Shown here: positions 35,101-47,987 of the stretch, one piece after another
Numbering within the stretch: the stretch's first letter is position 1
Layout of the letters: the number at the start of each line of letters is the position of its first letter
Source of the DNA: Bathynomus jamesi
Taxonomy: Eukaryota; Arthropoda; Malacostraca; Isopoda; Cirolanidae
Direction: 5' to 3'
Assembly: GCA_023014485.1 (NCBI GenBank)
Contig: JAJOZX010001571.1
Coordinates: 502,501-566,500, forward strand
Length of the DNA stretch: 64,000 bases
Notes under the pieces: model-generated
What the model saw: only the letters and a program-made list of their open reading frames with translations
Told to the model about the DNA's origin: nothing
Databases searched by the model: none
Translations under genes and position numbers: made by a program

Positions 35101-38100
35101 ACAGGTATTGCCACAGGTGTTAAAATGTATAAAAACTCATCTATTCTTATCTTAAATGTTACAAATTAAAGATGTGTGGGGTGTGTGTGTGTGTGTGTAT
35201 ACAAAGAACTTCGTAAAAAGGGTTACATGCACATTAGGCCGGGTCGAAAAATTAAATTGGTGAATTCCACATGCCTGTGTCCAAGAAATTGTAGATGCAC
35301 TATAAATGCTCAACAATGATTAAAAAAACTAAAGTGATCAAGTTTTAGATGTTCCGCAAGTCCTCTGAAGATTGCAAGTAACGTAAACATTACAAAAAAC
35401 TTTAAAACTGTATTAAATACGTAAACATTATTAATTACACTGGGGAACAAAATTTAACTTTTTTTTGTTTTGGACGTGAACAGGTCGGTTCTTAGGATGT
35501 TTTCCGCTGATTCCAAATATAGCCGTGGAATTTCTCTATCACCCAAGGTTACTGAGAAATTTGTATTTTAATATTTATCAAAAGTGTATAGAAGTTAGTA
35601 AAAATCCTTCATAAAAATTATATTAGTGGCAGATTGGCATTAAAATATCTTCTAAAACTTCTTTGTCACTGATTTTCTCTTGTAGTTTTCATTAGGAGCT
35701 CTCGCATCAATGTCCAGCAGTAATCAGCTAACATTGCCAGATCCCACCTCCCTTCGTAGCGTTTCTCCATAGTAGCTATATCTTGGTGGAACCTTCTCCA
35801 TGCTCATCGCTTACGTCGCCGAGGTTTTCAGGGAAGAAATCTAAATGGGAGTGCAAGAAATGGATTTTTAGTGACATATTACATCCCAAAACCTATATGC
35901 TTCAATCATGTCCTGCACTATTTTTTCATAGTTAGAGGCTTTGATGTTCCCTAGAAAATTTGTGACAAAACATTCTTCATGGCCTCCCATGCCACTTTTC
36001 TTTCCTCTCAAGGCATCATCAAACTTTTGATCTTCATGAGCTCTCTGATTTGGGGACCAACAAAGATCCCTTCTTTTACCTTTGCACCGAGATTGGGAAG
36101 AGAAGAAAACGTTTTAGGGATTCATTGATTAAGTTCGTTGATTTAATGTCATGGATTTTTACTTGACGAACTTGATTTTGTCACACAGGTATTGCACAGG
36201 TGTTAAAATGTATAAAAAATCATCTATTCTTATCTTAAATGGTTACAAATTAAAGTGATGTGTGTGTGTGTGGTGTGTGTATAAAAGAACTTCGTAAAAA
36301 GGGGTTACATTGCACATTAGGCGGGTCGAAAAATTAAATTGGTGAATTTCCACATGCCTGTGTCCAAGAATTTGTAGATGCACTATAAATGCTCAACAAT
36401 GATTTAAAAAAAAACTAAAGTGATCAAGTTTTAGATGTTCCGCAAGTCCTCTGAAGATTGCAAGTAAAACGTAAAACATTACAAAAAACTTTAAAAATTT
36501 ATTAAATACGTAAACATATTAATTACACTGGGGAACAAAATTTAACTTTTTTGTTTCTTGGACGTGAACAGGTCGGTCTTATAGGATGTTTCGCTGATTC
36601 CGAATATAGCCGTGGAATTCTCTATCACCCAAGGTTACTGAGAAATTTGTATTTTAATATTTATCAAAAAGTGTATAGAAGTTAGTAAAAATACTTCATA
36701 AAAATTATATTAGTGGCAGATTGGCATTAAAATATTCTTCTAAAACTTCTTTGTCACTGATTTTCTCTTGTAGTTTTCATTAGGAGCTTCTCGCTCAATG
36801 TCCAGCAGTAATCAGCTAACATTGCCGGATCCCACCTCCCTTCGTAAGCGTTTCTCCATAGTAGCTATATCTGGTGGAACCTTTCTCATGCTCATCGCTT
36901 ACGTCGCCGAGGTTTTCAGGGAAGAAATCTAAATGGGAGTGCAAGAAATGGATTTTTAGTGACATATTACATCCCAATAACCTATATGCTTCAATCATGT
37001 CCTGCACTATTTTTTCATAGTTAGAGGCTTTGATGTTCCCTAGAAAATTTGTGACAACATTCTTCATGGCCTCCATGCCACTTTTTCTCTTTTCCTCTCA
37101 AGGCATCATCAAACTTTGATCTTTATGAGCTCTCTGATTGGGGACCACCAAAGATCCCTTCTTTTACCTTTGCACGAGATTGGGAAGAGAAGAAACGTTT
37201 TAGGGATTCATTGATTAAGTTCGTGATTAATGTCATGGATTTTTACTTGACGAACTTGATTTTGTCAACAGTATTGCCACAGGGTTAAAAGTATAAAAAC
37301 TCATCTATTCTTATCTTAAATGGTTTACAAATTAAAGTGATGTGTGTGTGTGTGTGTGTGTATACAAAGAACTTCGTAAAAAGGGGTTACATTGCACATT
37401 AGGCCGGGTCGAAAAATTAAATTGGTGAATTCCCACATGCCTGTGTCCAAGAAATTTGTAGATGCACTATAAATGCTCAACAATGATAAAAAAACTAAAG
37501 TGATCAAGTTTTAGATGTTCGCAAGTCCTCTGAAGATTGCAAGTAAAACGTAAAACATTACAAAAAACTTTAAAACTTTATTTAAATACGTAAACATTAT
37601 TAATTACACTGGGGAACAAAATTTAACTTTTTTTTGTTTCTTGGACGTGAACAGGTCGGTCTATAGGATGTTTCCGCTGATTCCGAATATAGCCGGGGAA
37701 TTTCTCTATCACCCAAGGTTACTGAGAATTTGTATTTTAATATTTATTCAAAAAGTGTATAGAAGTTAGTAAAAATACTTCATAAAAATTATATTAGTGG
37801 CAGATTGGCATTTAAAATATTCTCTAAAAAACTTCTTTGTCACTGATTTTCTCTTGTAGTTTTCATTAGAGCTTCTCGCATCATGTCCAGCAGTAATCAG
37901 CTAAACATTGCCGGATCCCACCTCCCTTCGTAGCGTTTTCCTATAGTAGCTATATCTTGGTGGAACCTTTCTCATGCTCATCGCTTACGTCGCCGAGGAT
38001 TTTTTCAGGGAAGAAATCTAAATGGGAGTGCAAGAAATGGATTTTAGTGACATATTACATCCCAATAACCTATATGCTTCAATCATGTCCTGCACTATTT

Positions 38101-41100
38101 TTTCATAGTTAGAGGCTTTGATGTTCCCTAGAAAATTTGTGACAACATCTCATGGCCTCCCATGCCACTTTTCTTTCCTCTCAAGGCATCATCAAACTTT
38201 TGATCTTTCAGAGCTCTCTGATTTGGGGACCAACAAAGATCCTTCTTTTATTTTGCACCGAGATGGGAAGAGAAGAAAAACGTTTTAGGGATTCATTGAT
38301 TAAGTTCGTTGATTTAATGTCATGGATTTTTTACTTGACGAACTTGATTTTGTCACACAGGTATTGCCACAGGTGTTAAAATGTATAAAAAACTCATCTA
38401 TTCTATCTTAAATGGTTTACAAATTAAAGTGATGTCGTGTGTGTGTGTGTGTGTGTATACAAGAACTTCGTAAAAAGGTTACATGCACATTAGGCCGGGT
38501 CGAAAAATTAATTGGTGAATTTCCACATGCTGTGTCCAAGAAATTTGTAGATGCACTATAAATGCTCAACAATGATTAAAAAAACTAAAGTGATCAAGTT
38601 TTAGAGTTCCGCAAGTCCTCTGAAGATTGCAAGTAAACGTAAAACATTAAAAAAACTTTAAAAACTTTATTTAAATACGTAAACATTATTAATTACACTG
38701 GGGAACAAAATTTAACTTTTTTTTGTTTCTTGGACGTGAACAGGTCGGTCTTATAGGATGTTTTCGCTGATTCCGATATAGCCGTGGAATTTCTCTATCA
38801 CCAAGGTTACTGAGAAATTTGTATTTTAATATTTATTCAAAAAGTGTATAGAAGTTAGTAAAAATACTTCATAAAAATTATATTAGTGGCAGATTGGCAT
38901 TTAAAATATTCTTCTAAAAACTTCTTTGTCACTGATTTTCTCTTGTAGTTTTCTTAGGAGCTTCTAGCATCAATGTCCAGCAGTAATCAGCTAACATTGC
39001 CGGATCCCACCTCCCTTCGTAGCGTTTCTCCAAGTAGTATATCTCTGGTGGAACCTTCTCCATGCTCATCGCTTACGTCGCCGAGGTTTTCAGGGAAGAA
39101 ATCTAAATGGGAGTGCAAGAAATGGATTTTTAGTGACAATTACATCCCAATAACCTATATGCTTCAATCATGTCCTGCACTATTTTTTCATAGTAGAGGC
39201 TTTGATGTTCCCTAGAAAATTTGTGACAACATTCTCATGGCCTCCCATGCCACTTTTTCTTTTCTCTCAAGGCATCATCAAACTTTTGATCTTCATGAGC
39301 TCTCTGATTTGGGGACCAACAAAGATCCCTCTTTTACCTTTGCACCGAGATGGGAAGAAAGGAAAACGTTTTAGGGATTCATTGATTAAGTTCGTTGATT
39401 TAATGTCATGGATTTTTTACTTGACGAACTTGATTTTGTCACACAGGTATTGCCACAGGTGTTAAAATGTATAAAAACTCATCTATTCTTATCTTAAATT
39501 GGTTTACAAATTAAAGGATGTGTGTGGGGTGTGTGTGTATACAAAGAACTTCGTAAAAAGGGGTTACATTGCACATTAGGCCGGGTCGAAAAATTAAATT
39601 GGTGAATTTCCACATGCCTGTGTCCAAGAAATTTGTAGATGCACTATAAATGCTCAACAATGATTAAAAAAAAACTAAAGTGATCAAGTTTAGATGTTCC
39701 GCAAGTCCTCTGAAGATTGCAAGTAAAACGTAAAACATTACAAAAACTTTAAAACTTTATTTAAATACGTAAACATTATTAATTACACTGGGGAACAAAA
39801 TTTAACTTTTTTTTTGTTTCTTGGACGTGAAACAGGTCGGTCTTATAGGATGTTTTCGCTGATTCCGAATATAGCCGTGGAATTTCTCTACACCCAAGGT
39901 TACTGAGAAATTTGTATTTTAATATTTATTCAAAAAGTGTATAGAAGTTAGTAAAAAATACTTCATAAAAATTATATTAGTGGCAGATTGGCATTTAAAA
40001 TATTCTTCTAAAAAACTTCTTTGTCACGATTTTCTCTTGTAGTTTTCATTAGGAGCTTCTCGCATCAATGTCCAGCAGTAATCAGCTAACATTGCCGGAT
40101 CCCACCTCCCTTCGTAGCGTTTCTCCATAGTAGCTATATCTTGGTGGAACCTTTTCTCCATGCTCATCGCTACGTCGCCGAGGTTTTCAGGGAAGAAAAT
40201 CTAAATGGGAGTGCAAGAAATGGATTTTAGTGACATATTACATCCCAATAACTATATGCTTCAAATCATGTCCTGCACTATTTTTTCATATCGTTAGAGC
40301 TTTGATTTCCTAGAAAATTTGTGACAACATTCTTCATGGCCTCCCATGCCACTTTTTCTTTTCCTCTCAAGGCATCATCAAACTTTTGATCTTTCATGAG
40401 CTCTGATTTGGGGACCAAAAAAATCCCTTCTTTTACCTTTGCACCGAGATTGGGAAGAGAAGAAAACGTTTTAGGATTCATTGATAAGTTCGTTGATTTA
40501 ATGTCATGGATTTTTTACTTGACGAACTTGATTTTGTCACAAGGTATTGCCACAGGTGTTAAAATGTATTAAAACTCATCTATTCTTATCTTAAATGGTT
40601 ACAAATTAAAGTGATGTGTGTGTGTGTGTGTGTGTGTGTATACAAAGAACTTCGTAAAAAGGGGTTACATTGCACATTAGGGGGTCGAAAAATTAAATTG
40701 GTGAATTTCCACATGCCTGTGTCCAAGAAATTTGTAGATGCACTATAAATGCTCAACAATGATTAAAAAAAACTAAAGTGATCAAGTTTTAGATGTTCCG
40801 CAAGTCCTCTGAAGATTGCAAGTAAAAACGTAAAACATTTACAAAAAACTTTAAAACTTTATTTAAATACGTAAACATTATTAATTACACTGGGGAACAA
40901 AATTTAATTTTTTTTTGTTCTTGGACGTGAACAGGTCGGTCTTATAGGATGTTTTCCGCTGATTCGAATATAGCCGTGGAATTTCTCTATCACCCAAGGT
41001 TACTGAGAAAATTTGTATTTTAATATTTATCAAAAAGTGTATAGAAGTTAGTAAAAATACTTCATAAAAATATATTAGTGGCAGATTGGCATTTAAAATA

Positions 41101-43208
41101 TTCTTCTAAAACTTCTTTGTCACTGATTTTCTCTTGTAGTTTTCATTAGGAGCTTCTGCATCAATGTCCAGCAGTATCAGCTAACATTGCCGGATCCCAC
41201 CTCCCTTCGTAGCGTTTCTCCATAGTAGCTATATCTTGGTGGAACCTTTCTCCATGCTCATCGCTTACGTCGCCGAGGTTTTCAGGGAAGAAATCTAAAT
41301 GGGAGTGCAAGAAATGGATTTTTAGTGACATATTACATCCCAATAACCTATGCTTCAATCATGTCCTGCACTATTTTTTCATAGTAGAGGCTTTGATGTT
41401 CCCTAGAAAATTTGTGACAACATTCTTCATGGCCTCCCATGCCACTTTTCTTTCCTCTCAAGGCATCATCAAACTTTTGATTTCATGAGCTCTCTGATTT
41501 GGGGACCAACAAAGATCCCTTCTTTTACCTTTGCACCGAGATTGGGAAGAGAAGAAAACGTTTTAGGGATTCATTGATTAAGTTCGTTGATTTAATGTCA
41601 TGGATTTTTACTTGACGAACTTGATTTTGTCACACAGGTATTGCACAGGTGTTAAAATGTATAAAAATCATCTATTCTTATCTTAAATGGTTTACAAATT
41701 AAAGTGATGTGTGTGTGTGTGTGTGTGTGTGTATACAAGAACTTCGTAAAAAGGGGTTACATTGCACATTAGCCGGGTCGAAAAATTAAATTGGTGAATT
41801 TCCACATGCCTGTGTCCAAGAAATTTGTAGATGCTATAAAATGCTCAACAATGATTTAAAAAAAACTAAAGTGATCAAGTTTTAGATGTTCCGCAAGTCC
41901 TCTGAAGATTGCAAGTAAAACGTAAAACATTACAAAAAAACTTTAAAACTTTTTTAAATCGTAAACATTATTAATTACACTGGGGAACAAAATTTAACTT
42001 TTTTGTTTCTTGGACGTGAACAGGTCGGTCTTATAGGATGTTTTCCGCTGATTCCGATATAGCCGTGGAATTCTCTATCACCAAGGTTACTGAGAAATTT
42101 GTATTTTAATATTTATTCAAAAAGTGTATAGAAGTTAGTAAAAATACTTCATAAAAATTATATTAGTGGCAGATTGGCATTTAAAATATTCTTCTAAAAC
42201 TTCTTTGTCACTGATTTTCTTGTAGTTTTCATTAGGAGCTTCTCGCTAAATGTCCAGCAGTAATCAGCTAACATGCCGGATCCCACTCCCTTCGTAAGCG
42301 TTTCTCCATAGTAGCTATATCTTGGTGGAACCTTCTCCATGCTCATCGCTTACGTCGCCGAGGTTTTCAGGGAAGAAATCTAAAGGGAGTGCAAGAAATG
42401 GATTTTTAGTGACATATTACATCCCAATAACCTATATGCTTCAATCATGTCCTGCACTATTTTTCATAGTTAGAGGCTTTGATGTTCCCTAGAAAATTTG
42501 TGACAACATTTCATGGCCTCCCATGCCACTTTTTCTTTTCCTCTCAAGGCATCATCAAACTTTTGATCTTTCATGAGCTCTCTGATTTGGGGACCAACAA
42601 AGATCCCTTCTTTTACCTTTGCACCGAGATTGGGAAGAGAAGAAAACGTTTTAGGGATTCATTGATTAAGTTCGTTGATTTAATGTCATGGATTTTTTAC
42701 TTGACGAACTTGATTTTGTCACACAGGTATTGCCACAGGTGTTAAAATGTATAAAAACTCATCTATTCTTATCTTAAATGGTTTACAAATTAAAGTGATG
42801 TGTGTGTGTGTGTGTGTGTGTATACAAAGAACTTCGTAAAAAGGGGTTACATTGCACATTAGGCCGGGTCGAAAAATTAAATTGGTGAATTTCCACATGC
42901 CTGTGTCCAAGAAATTTGTAGATGCACTATAAATGCTCAACAATGATTAAAAAAAACTAAAGTGATCAAGTTTTAGATGTTCCGCAAGTCCTCTGAAGAT
43001 TGCAAGTAAAACGTAAAACATTACAAAAAACTTTAAAACTTTATTTAAATACGTAAACATTATTAATTACACTGGGGAACAAAATTTAACTTTTTTTTGT
43101 TTCTTGGACGTGAACAGGTCGGTCTTATAGGATGTTTTCCGCTGATTCCGAATATAGCCGTGGAATTTCTCTATCACCCAAGGTTACTGAGAAATTTGTA
43201 TTTTAATA

Positions 43209-43214
43209 TTTATT
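43209..43214 (-). terminator. Polyadenylation signal of copy B gene
   Basis: AATAAA on the minus strand begins about 18 bases after the stop codon at 43232. A second AATAAA lies near 43040, close to the terminus. Confidence 0.5.
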
Positions 43215-43231
43215 CAAAAAGTGTATAGAAG

Positions 43232-44956
43232 TTAGTAAAAATACTTCATAAAAATTATATTAGTGGCAGATTGGCATTTAAAATATTCTTCTAAAAACTT
43301 CTTTGTCACTGATTTTCTCTTGTAGTTTTCATTAGGAGCTTCTCGCATCAATGTCCAGCAGTAATCAGCTAACATTGCCGGATCCCACCTCCCTTCGTAG
43401 CGTTTCTCCATAGTAGCTATATCTTGGTGGAACCTTTCTCCATGCTCATCGCTTACGTCGCCGAGGTTTTCAGGGAAGAAATCTAAATGGGAGTGCAAGA
43501 AATGGATTTTTAGTGACATATTACATCCCAATAACCTATATGCTTCAATCATGTCCTGCACTATTTTTTCATAGTTAGAGGCTTTGATGTTCCCTAGAAA
43601 ATTTGTGACAACATTCTTCATGGCCTCCCATGCCACTTTTTCATTTCCTCTCAAGGCATCATCAAACTTTTGATCTTTCATGAGCTCTCTGATTTGGGGA
43701 CCAACAAAGATCCCTTCTTTTACCTTTGCATCGCTAAGTCGTGAAAACTTTTTCTTCAAATATTTGAATGCCTCATCTTCCTTGTTCATTGCTTTGACAA
43801 AATTTTTCATGATGCCAAGTTTGATGTGAAGTGGCGGTAAGTATATTTTCTTGGGGTCAACTAAGGGTTCATGAGACACATTCTTCAGTCCTGGGATACA
43901 TTTTTGACGAAGTGGCCAATCCTTTACAAAATAATGCGAATCTCTTGCTCTGCTGTCACATTCACAAAGGAAGCAGCAGAACTTCGTATATCCGAGCTGC
44001 ATTCCCAGAAGAAGCGCGACGACTTTTAAATCCCCACATATATACCAACGAAACTGGTCATAATTAATCTGCTGAAGGATGAGTTTCATATTTTCGTAAG
44101 ATTAATTCATGTGGACAGCGTGCCCTACAGGAATGGAAGGGTATTTATTTCCATTGTGAAGTAGTACAACCTTGAGGGTTAGCTTCGAAGAGTCAATAAA
44201 TAAACGCCAATCTTCAGATTTGTGCTCATGACCGAGAGCTAACAGCAGTCCATTTACATTATTACAGTAGCATAAACCACCTGACGAGGAGAAATACTGC
44301 ATCAGATCTTTTTGGCGAGTGCGGAACGCCGATATGCTTGTATCTTTTGCCAGCAAATTCCATTCACGTAACCAGGAGCCCAATAATTCCGCTTTCTTTT
44401 TCGGAAGGTCCAAATCTCTCACGAGATCATTCAGCATAACCTGCGTTATCATACGTGGTTTATTTGATTCAGGTTGCTGAAAGTCTGTATCTTTAGTGTC
44501 ATCAATTTCCATTGGTTCAACTTCAGACTCTTCATCCAGTGTCCATGACTTTGGGGGAGTTGGAATTGGGTTATCATCGTCATGTAGTACTGGTCTCATG
44601 GCAGATGCAAGATTTGGGTATTGAATTTTATGTTTATTTTTGGCAGAGAATCCTGAAACGTTAGTCATACAAAAATAGCAATCCGTTAGGTGATCCTTGG
44701 GCTCTCTCCAAATCATTGGTATGGCAAATGGCATAGACTTGCGGGTACCTTTAATCCAACCCCTAAGAGTGACGGCACAAGAAATGCATGAGATATGAGG
44801 TGCCCTGGATTTGTCTTGGTTGCCTACCTTACATCCAAAATAAAGTTCGTAAGCCTTCTTCACGAGTGGGGTCATCATCTTCCTCTGTGCCATTATGGTC
44901 AGTTCTCCACATACGTAGCAAAATGTATCTCTGGGATTAATACAGTTTCGATTCAT
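43232..44956 (-). pseudogene. CACTA-like transposase, copy B (one in-frame stop)
   Basis: From ATG 44956 to the stop at 43232 this is one frame of 574 codons broken only by TAA at 44104-44102, where copy A has a Glu codon (GAG). The N-terminal third has paired Cys motifs (TFCYVCG; ISCISC; a CYFC after WREPKDH), likely zinc-binding. A Glu/Asp-rich linker follows. The core has LFIDSSKLTLK, ICGDLK and CFLCECDSR. The conserved LPPLHIKLGIMKNFVKA and FVGPQIRELM blocks follow, then HSHLDFFPENLGDVSDEHGE and MLADYCWTLMRE. I propose FID, CGD and the DEHGERFH region as the catalytic set by analogy to RNase-H-fold transposases; this is untested. Residues 409-574 are what the array amplifies. Confidence 0.75.
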
Positions 44957-45342
44957 GCTGGCGGAAAATTATTGAAATCAAGGAAAACTTTTTGGAATGA
45001 AAAACCAATTTTTTCTATTATGAAAAATTTTAAAATTTGACCAAAACTTGAAAAAAATTTCTTTCTTTTTATTAAAAATCTGTTTGTTTAAATAGCTATA
45101 TTTTTTAATGCAAAAAATACTATTAAATATAGTTAACCTGGAAAAAAAAGAAAGTAAAATTAAATTAGTACACTTAATTTTAACTAATATTTTGGGAAAA
45201 CTCTGAGTAAATGGAAATATTATTTTCTCGAAAACTATGGGTGATAGAATAATTCTGAAACCATATTTGGAATCAGCATCAAACGTTCTATAAGAAACAC
45301 CAAATAGTTTTCAAGAAACAAACATGTTGTTCCCTAGTGTTA

Positions 45343-45536
45343 TTTGGCAATTATGATTTTTTGTTAAGATTTTCTTGTATTTTTTGTATTCTTGTTGCTA
45401 TTAAGTTTTTTCTTGACAGTGTTTCGTCCAGAATATATATAATTTATATATACAATTTTTCTTTTCAGAATTGATTATTTGAATAGTTAAATACGCGTTC
45501 TTACACTAACAGAGTGACTTTCCCAAATTATCCGAA
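45343..45536 (+). other. 5' leader of the interrupted hAT-like gene
   Basis: Continues the hAT-like element to the right of the CACTA insertion. A TTTTTCTTTTCAG acceptor-like sequence near 45470 precedes the start codon, suggesting a spliced leader. Confidence 0.4.
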
Positions 45537-47792
45537 ATGGCTGAGGCCGTAAAAGTGAAAGCAACTGTTGAAAAAATCATGAGTTCAGCTGTTTCCCTTT
45601 TTGGGAAAGCTGAGTTCAGTGGAAATCAACTTCCCCTATATGAAAACGTTTTAAAAGGATATTTATAAACAAGATATCTCTTACTTATAGCTAGTGAGGG
45701 GAAAAAAGAGCCAAATGCTAATGATGCGGCAAGAATAGTTGCATCAAAGGTAAAAGAGACCTGGAAAAGTGCATCAATTCCAACAATATCAGAACAGCAA
45801 ATACTAGCCAGAGTAAAGGATTGTCATGAAAAATCTAAAATTTATGATGAAGACTGGTAGAAAAAGGAAAGATTTTAAATCTAAACTGACCGCGTTCAAA
45901 TCCAAAAATCACAGGCTTTTTGATATTGCTGCCTGCAAATGCCAGGATCAGTTTTCTTGCACTTGTGAAAAAGAGCTAAAAGTTCCTGCCATGGAACGTT
46001 CTTTCCTAATTGACCAAAGAGGTGCACGAAAAATGGCAATAGGCAGTATTGATTGACAGACAACGAAGAAACTGCAAATAAGATCTGAGCGTAAAGAACA
46101 AGAAAGAGCACGATTTTCTAAAAACATTGAAGATGGAGATATCAATCACCCATCCACTTCCAGGGAAGAGCCAATGGACTTGGATAACTTTCATACAATT
46201 CCTGATTCTGACACATCAACAGATACAGACAGAGAGCGTGATGATGATGATCACATTGAGGAAGGTATAAAGAAATCAGGTGAAGCACATAAGTTCACTC
46301 GCAAATTGCCTTCATTAGCAAAAATTTGTGACTGATTCGGAATATCAGACAGAGCTGGTACAGCCGTTGCCTCTGCTGTTCTGGAAGATTTTGGTCTCAT
46401 TACCTCTGAAGATTATCACAATGTTGTGGATAAGAATAAGGTGAGACGGCAGAGAAAGAAGATCAGAGAGGAGTTGAGTAAATCAAGTGAAGAAAGTATA
46501 GAAACATTGTATTTTGATGGAAGAAAGGACTTCACTAAAGCAAATATCTGTAAGGATGGGAGGTACTACAGTACAACAATTACTGAGAAACACATCCCGC
46601 TTATAGCTGAACCAGAATCAAAATATCTTGGGCACTTCACTCCTGTGACTGGAAATTCAACTAACATTTCTAAGGGAGTGATAAAGTTTCTTAACAGTAA
46701 CAATATTAAGGTAGACAATCTGAAGGTCATTGGATGTGATGGAACTAATGTAAACACTGGCATACATAATGGAGTTATCAGTACAATACTCCTTTTCATT
46801 GGTTCGTGTGTTTGCTGCATACCAATGAGCCACCTCTTCGCCATTTGTTTAATTATTTGGATGGTAAAACCAAAGGACCAAAAGCCCTTGCTGGAAATGT
46901 TCGCAAAAGTCTTACTGCGTGCGAAAAGATGCCAGTTGTCAAGTTTGAAGCAATCAAATCAAGGAATATGCCTTCTATTCCGGGGGGATCTCGATCTAAG
47001 CCAGGATCAAAAGTATCTCATGGAAATTTGTAATGCAGTCATAGAAAGCCAATGTTCCCAAAACCATGAAAACCGCAACCCAGGTTCTTTGAACCATGCT
47101 AGATGGCTTACGACAGCCAACAGGATAGTTAGACTTTATGTTGCAACCAAAAAGCCGCCAGAAAACTTGAAAACTCTGACCGAATTCATTGTTCGCGTTT
47201 ATGCCCCAACGTGGTTTAATATAAAGCGAAATTCTTACTATTACTCGGGACCAAGGCACATCTGGTTTATGAGATCTAGTTCAAGATACCAATATGATGA
47301 ACTTAAGGCAGTCATTGATCCTGTTACTGAAAGAGGGGCATATTTTGCTCACCCAGAAACTTTATTGGTCTCGATGTTATTTGATGAAAGGCAAGTGATG
47401 AGAGAGTTAGCTTTCCGGCGCATTCTCTTAGCCAGGGAAAGTGTGTCCTCGGGCATTAGAGAATTTAGACGGCCTAAAATTAATTTCTTGGCAAGAGACT
47501 ACACAGATTTAATTCCATTTGGAGACTAGACTACCCAAGACATGAACCACCTCTGACAAAAAGCTTGACAAACAGCCAGTTAGAGCTTATCGTCAGGGGT
47601 GATGAAACTAACCCTCTATTGAAAAAGTACCCATGTCATTCACGAGCTGTGGAAAGACATGTCAAACTTGTAACAGAAGCATCAGCTTTTGTCTGTGGCC
47701 AGGAAAATAGGGATAGTTTTATAAAGGCAAGAATTGCTTCAAGATCAAATATGCCTAAATTTGAGTCAAAATATGAATACAAATGTCAATAA
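45537..47792 (+). pseudogene. hAT-like transposase (D-D-RW-ER family), broken
   Basis: Start MAEAVKVKATVEKIMSSAVS, then NQLPLYENVLKGYL and a stop, AARIVASKVKETWKSASIPT, and after a shift LFDIAACKCQDQFSCTCEKE (Cys-rich, possibly zinc-binding). The core frame 46426-47529 has LYFDGRKDF (first Asp candidate), VIGCDGTNVNTG (second Asp) and SLNHARWLTTANRIV (Arg-Trp). The tail frame 47565-47792 has KKYPCHSRAVERHVKLVTEA (Glu-Arg) and RDSFIKARIASRSNMPKFES. The order equals that of the 13.7-kb and 62.7-kb genes, so all belong to one superfamily, here a divergent branch. Stops near 45666, 45857, 46054 and 46333 plus frameshifts make it inactive. Confidence 0.7.
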
Positions 47793-47987
47793 ACTACATG
47801 TAAAAACTAATGGAAGGGAGGTTGGGCTGGGAATGGTGTGGAATTCGACCAACAGCCACCTCCTCGTGGTGAATTCTGGGTGACTTGCCTTGTAAACTAT
47901 CATGGCAAGTCAGCAAAGAGCTGTAGCTTATTATACAGAGTATCGGAAAAAATCACCAAAACTTTAAATGACTTGTGGAACCTCAAA

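Larger units (their letters stand above)
25099..43730. repeat. Tandem array of 17 units, about 1.1 kb each
   Basis: Measured at the word cgagattggg, units start at 25100, 26201, 27307, 28413, 29513, 30608, 31706, 32804, 33899, 35003, 36088, 37175, 38259, 39346, 40445, 41537 and 42625 (periods 1084-1106). In + order each unit holds about 235 bases of flank containing a variable (TG)n, the 8-bp TTGCACAT, the left terminus of the hAT-like element (TAGGCCGGGTCG) with about 207 bases of it, TTA, and the CACTA-like terminus (CACTGGGGAAC) with about 660 bases of that element up to its residue 409 codon. The last unit runs on into the complete CACTA-like copy. The junction joins cctttgca to accgagatt with one shared A. 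Units in the middle carry many single-base deletions. Confidence 0.95.
43070..45339 (-). mobile_element. CACTA-like DNA transposon, copy B, 2.27 kb
   Basis: The left end is CACTGGGGAACAAAATTTAA; the right end, complemented, is CACTAGGGAACAACATG. TTA flanks both ends (43067-43069 and 45340-45342). The subterminal regions also match in inverted orientation, with GGGTGATAG, GGAATCAGC and CTATAAGA shared. It is inserted about 207 bases inside the left end of the hAT-like element. It encodes one long transposase-like gene interrupted by a single stop. Confidence 0.85.

Noticed and set aside
25099..43730. CRISPR-like array or rDNA/histone-type gene array
   Set aside because: Units are about 1.1 kb with no spacer-repeat pattern and no rRNA or histone motifs, and every unit contains transposon ends and a transposase fragment.
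46426..47529. Possible host gene (367 open codons)
   Set aside because: It lies inside an element with 12-bp inverted ends and an 8-bp duplication and is homologous to the other repeated transposase-like genes in the window.
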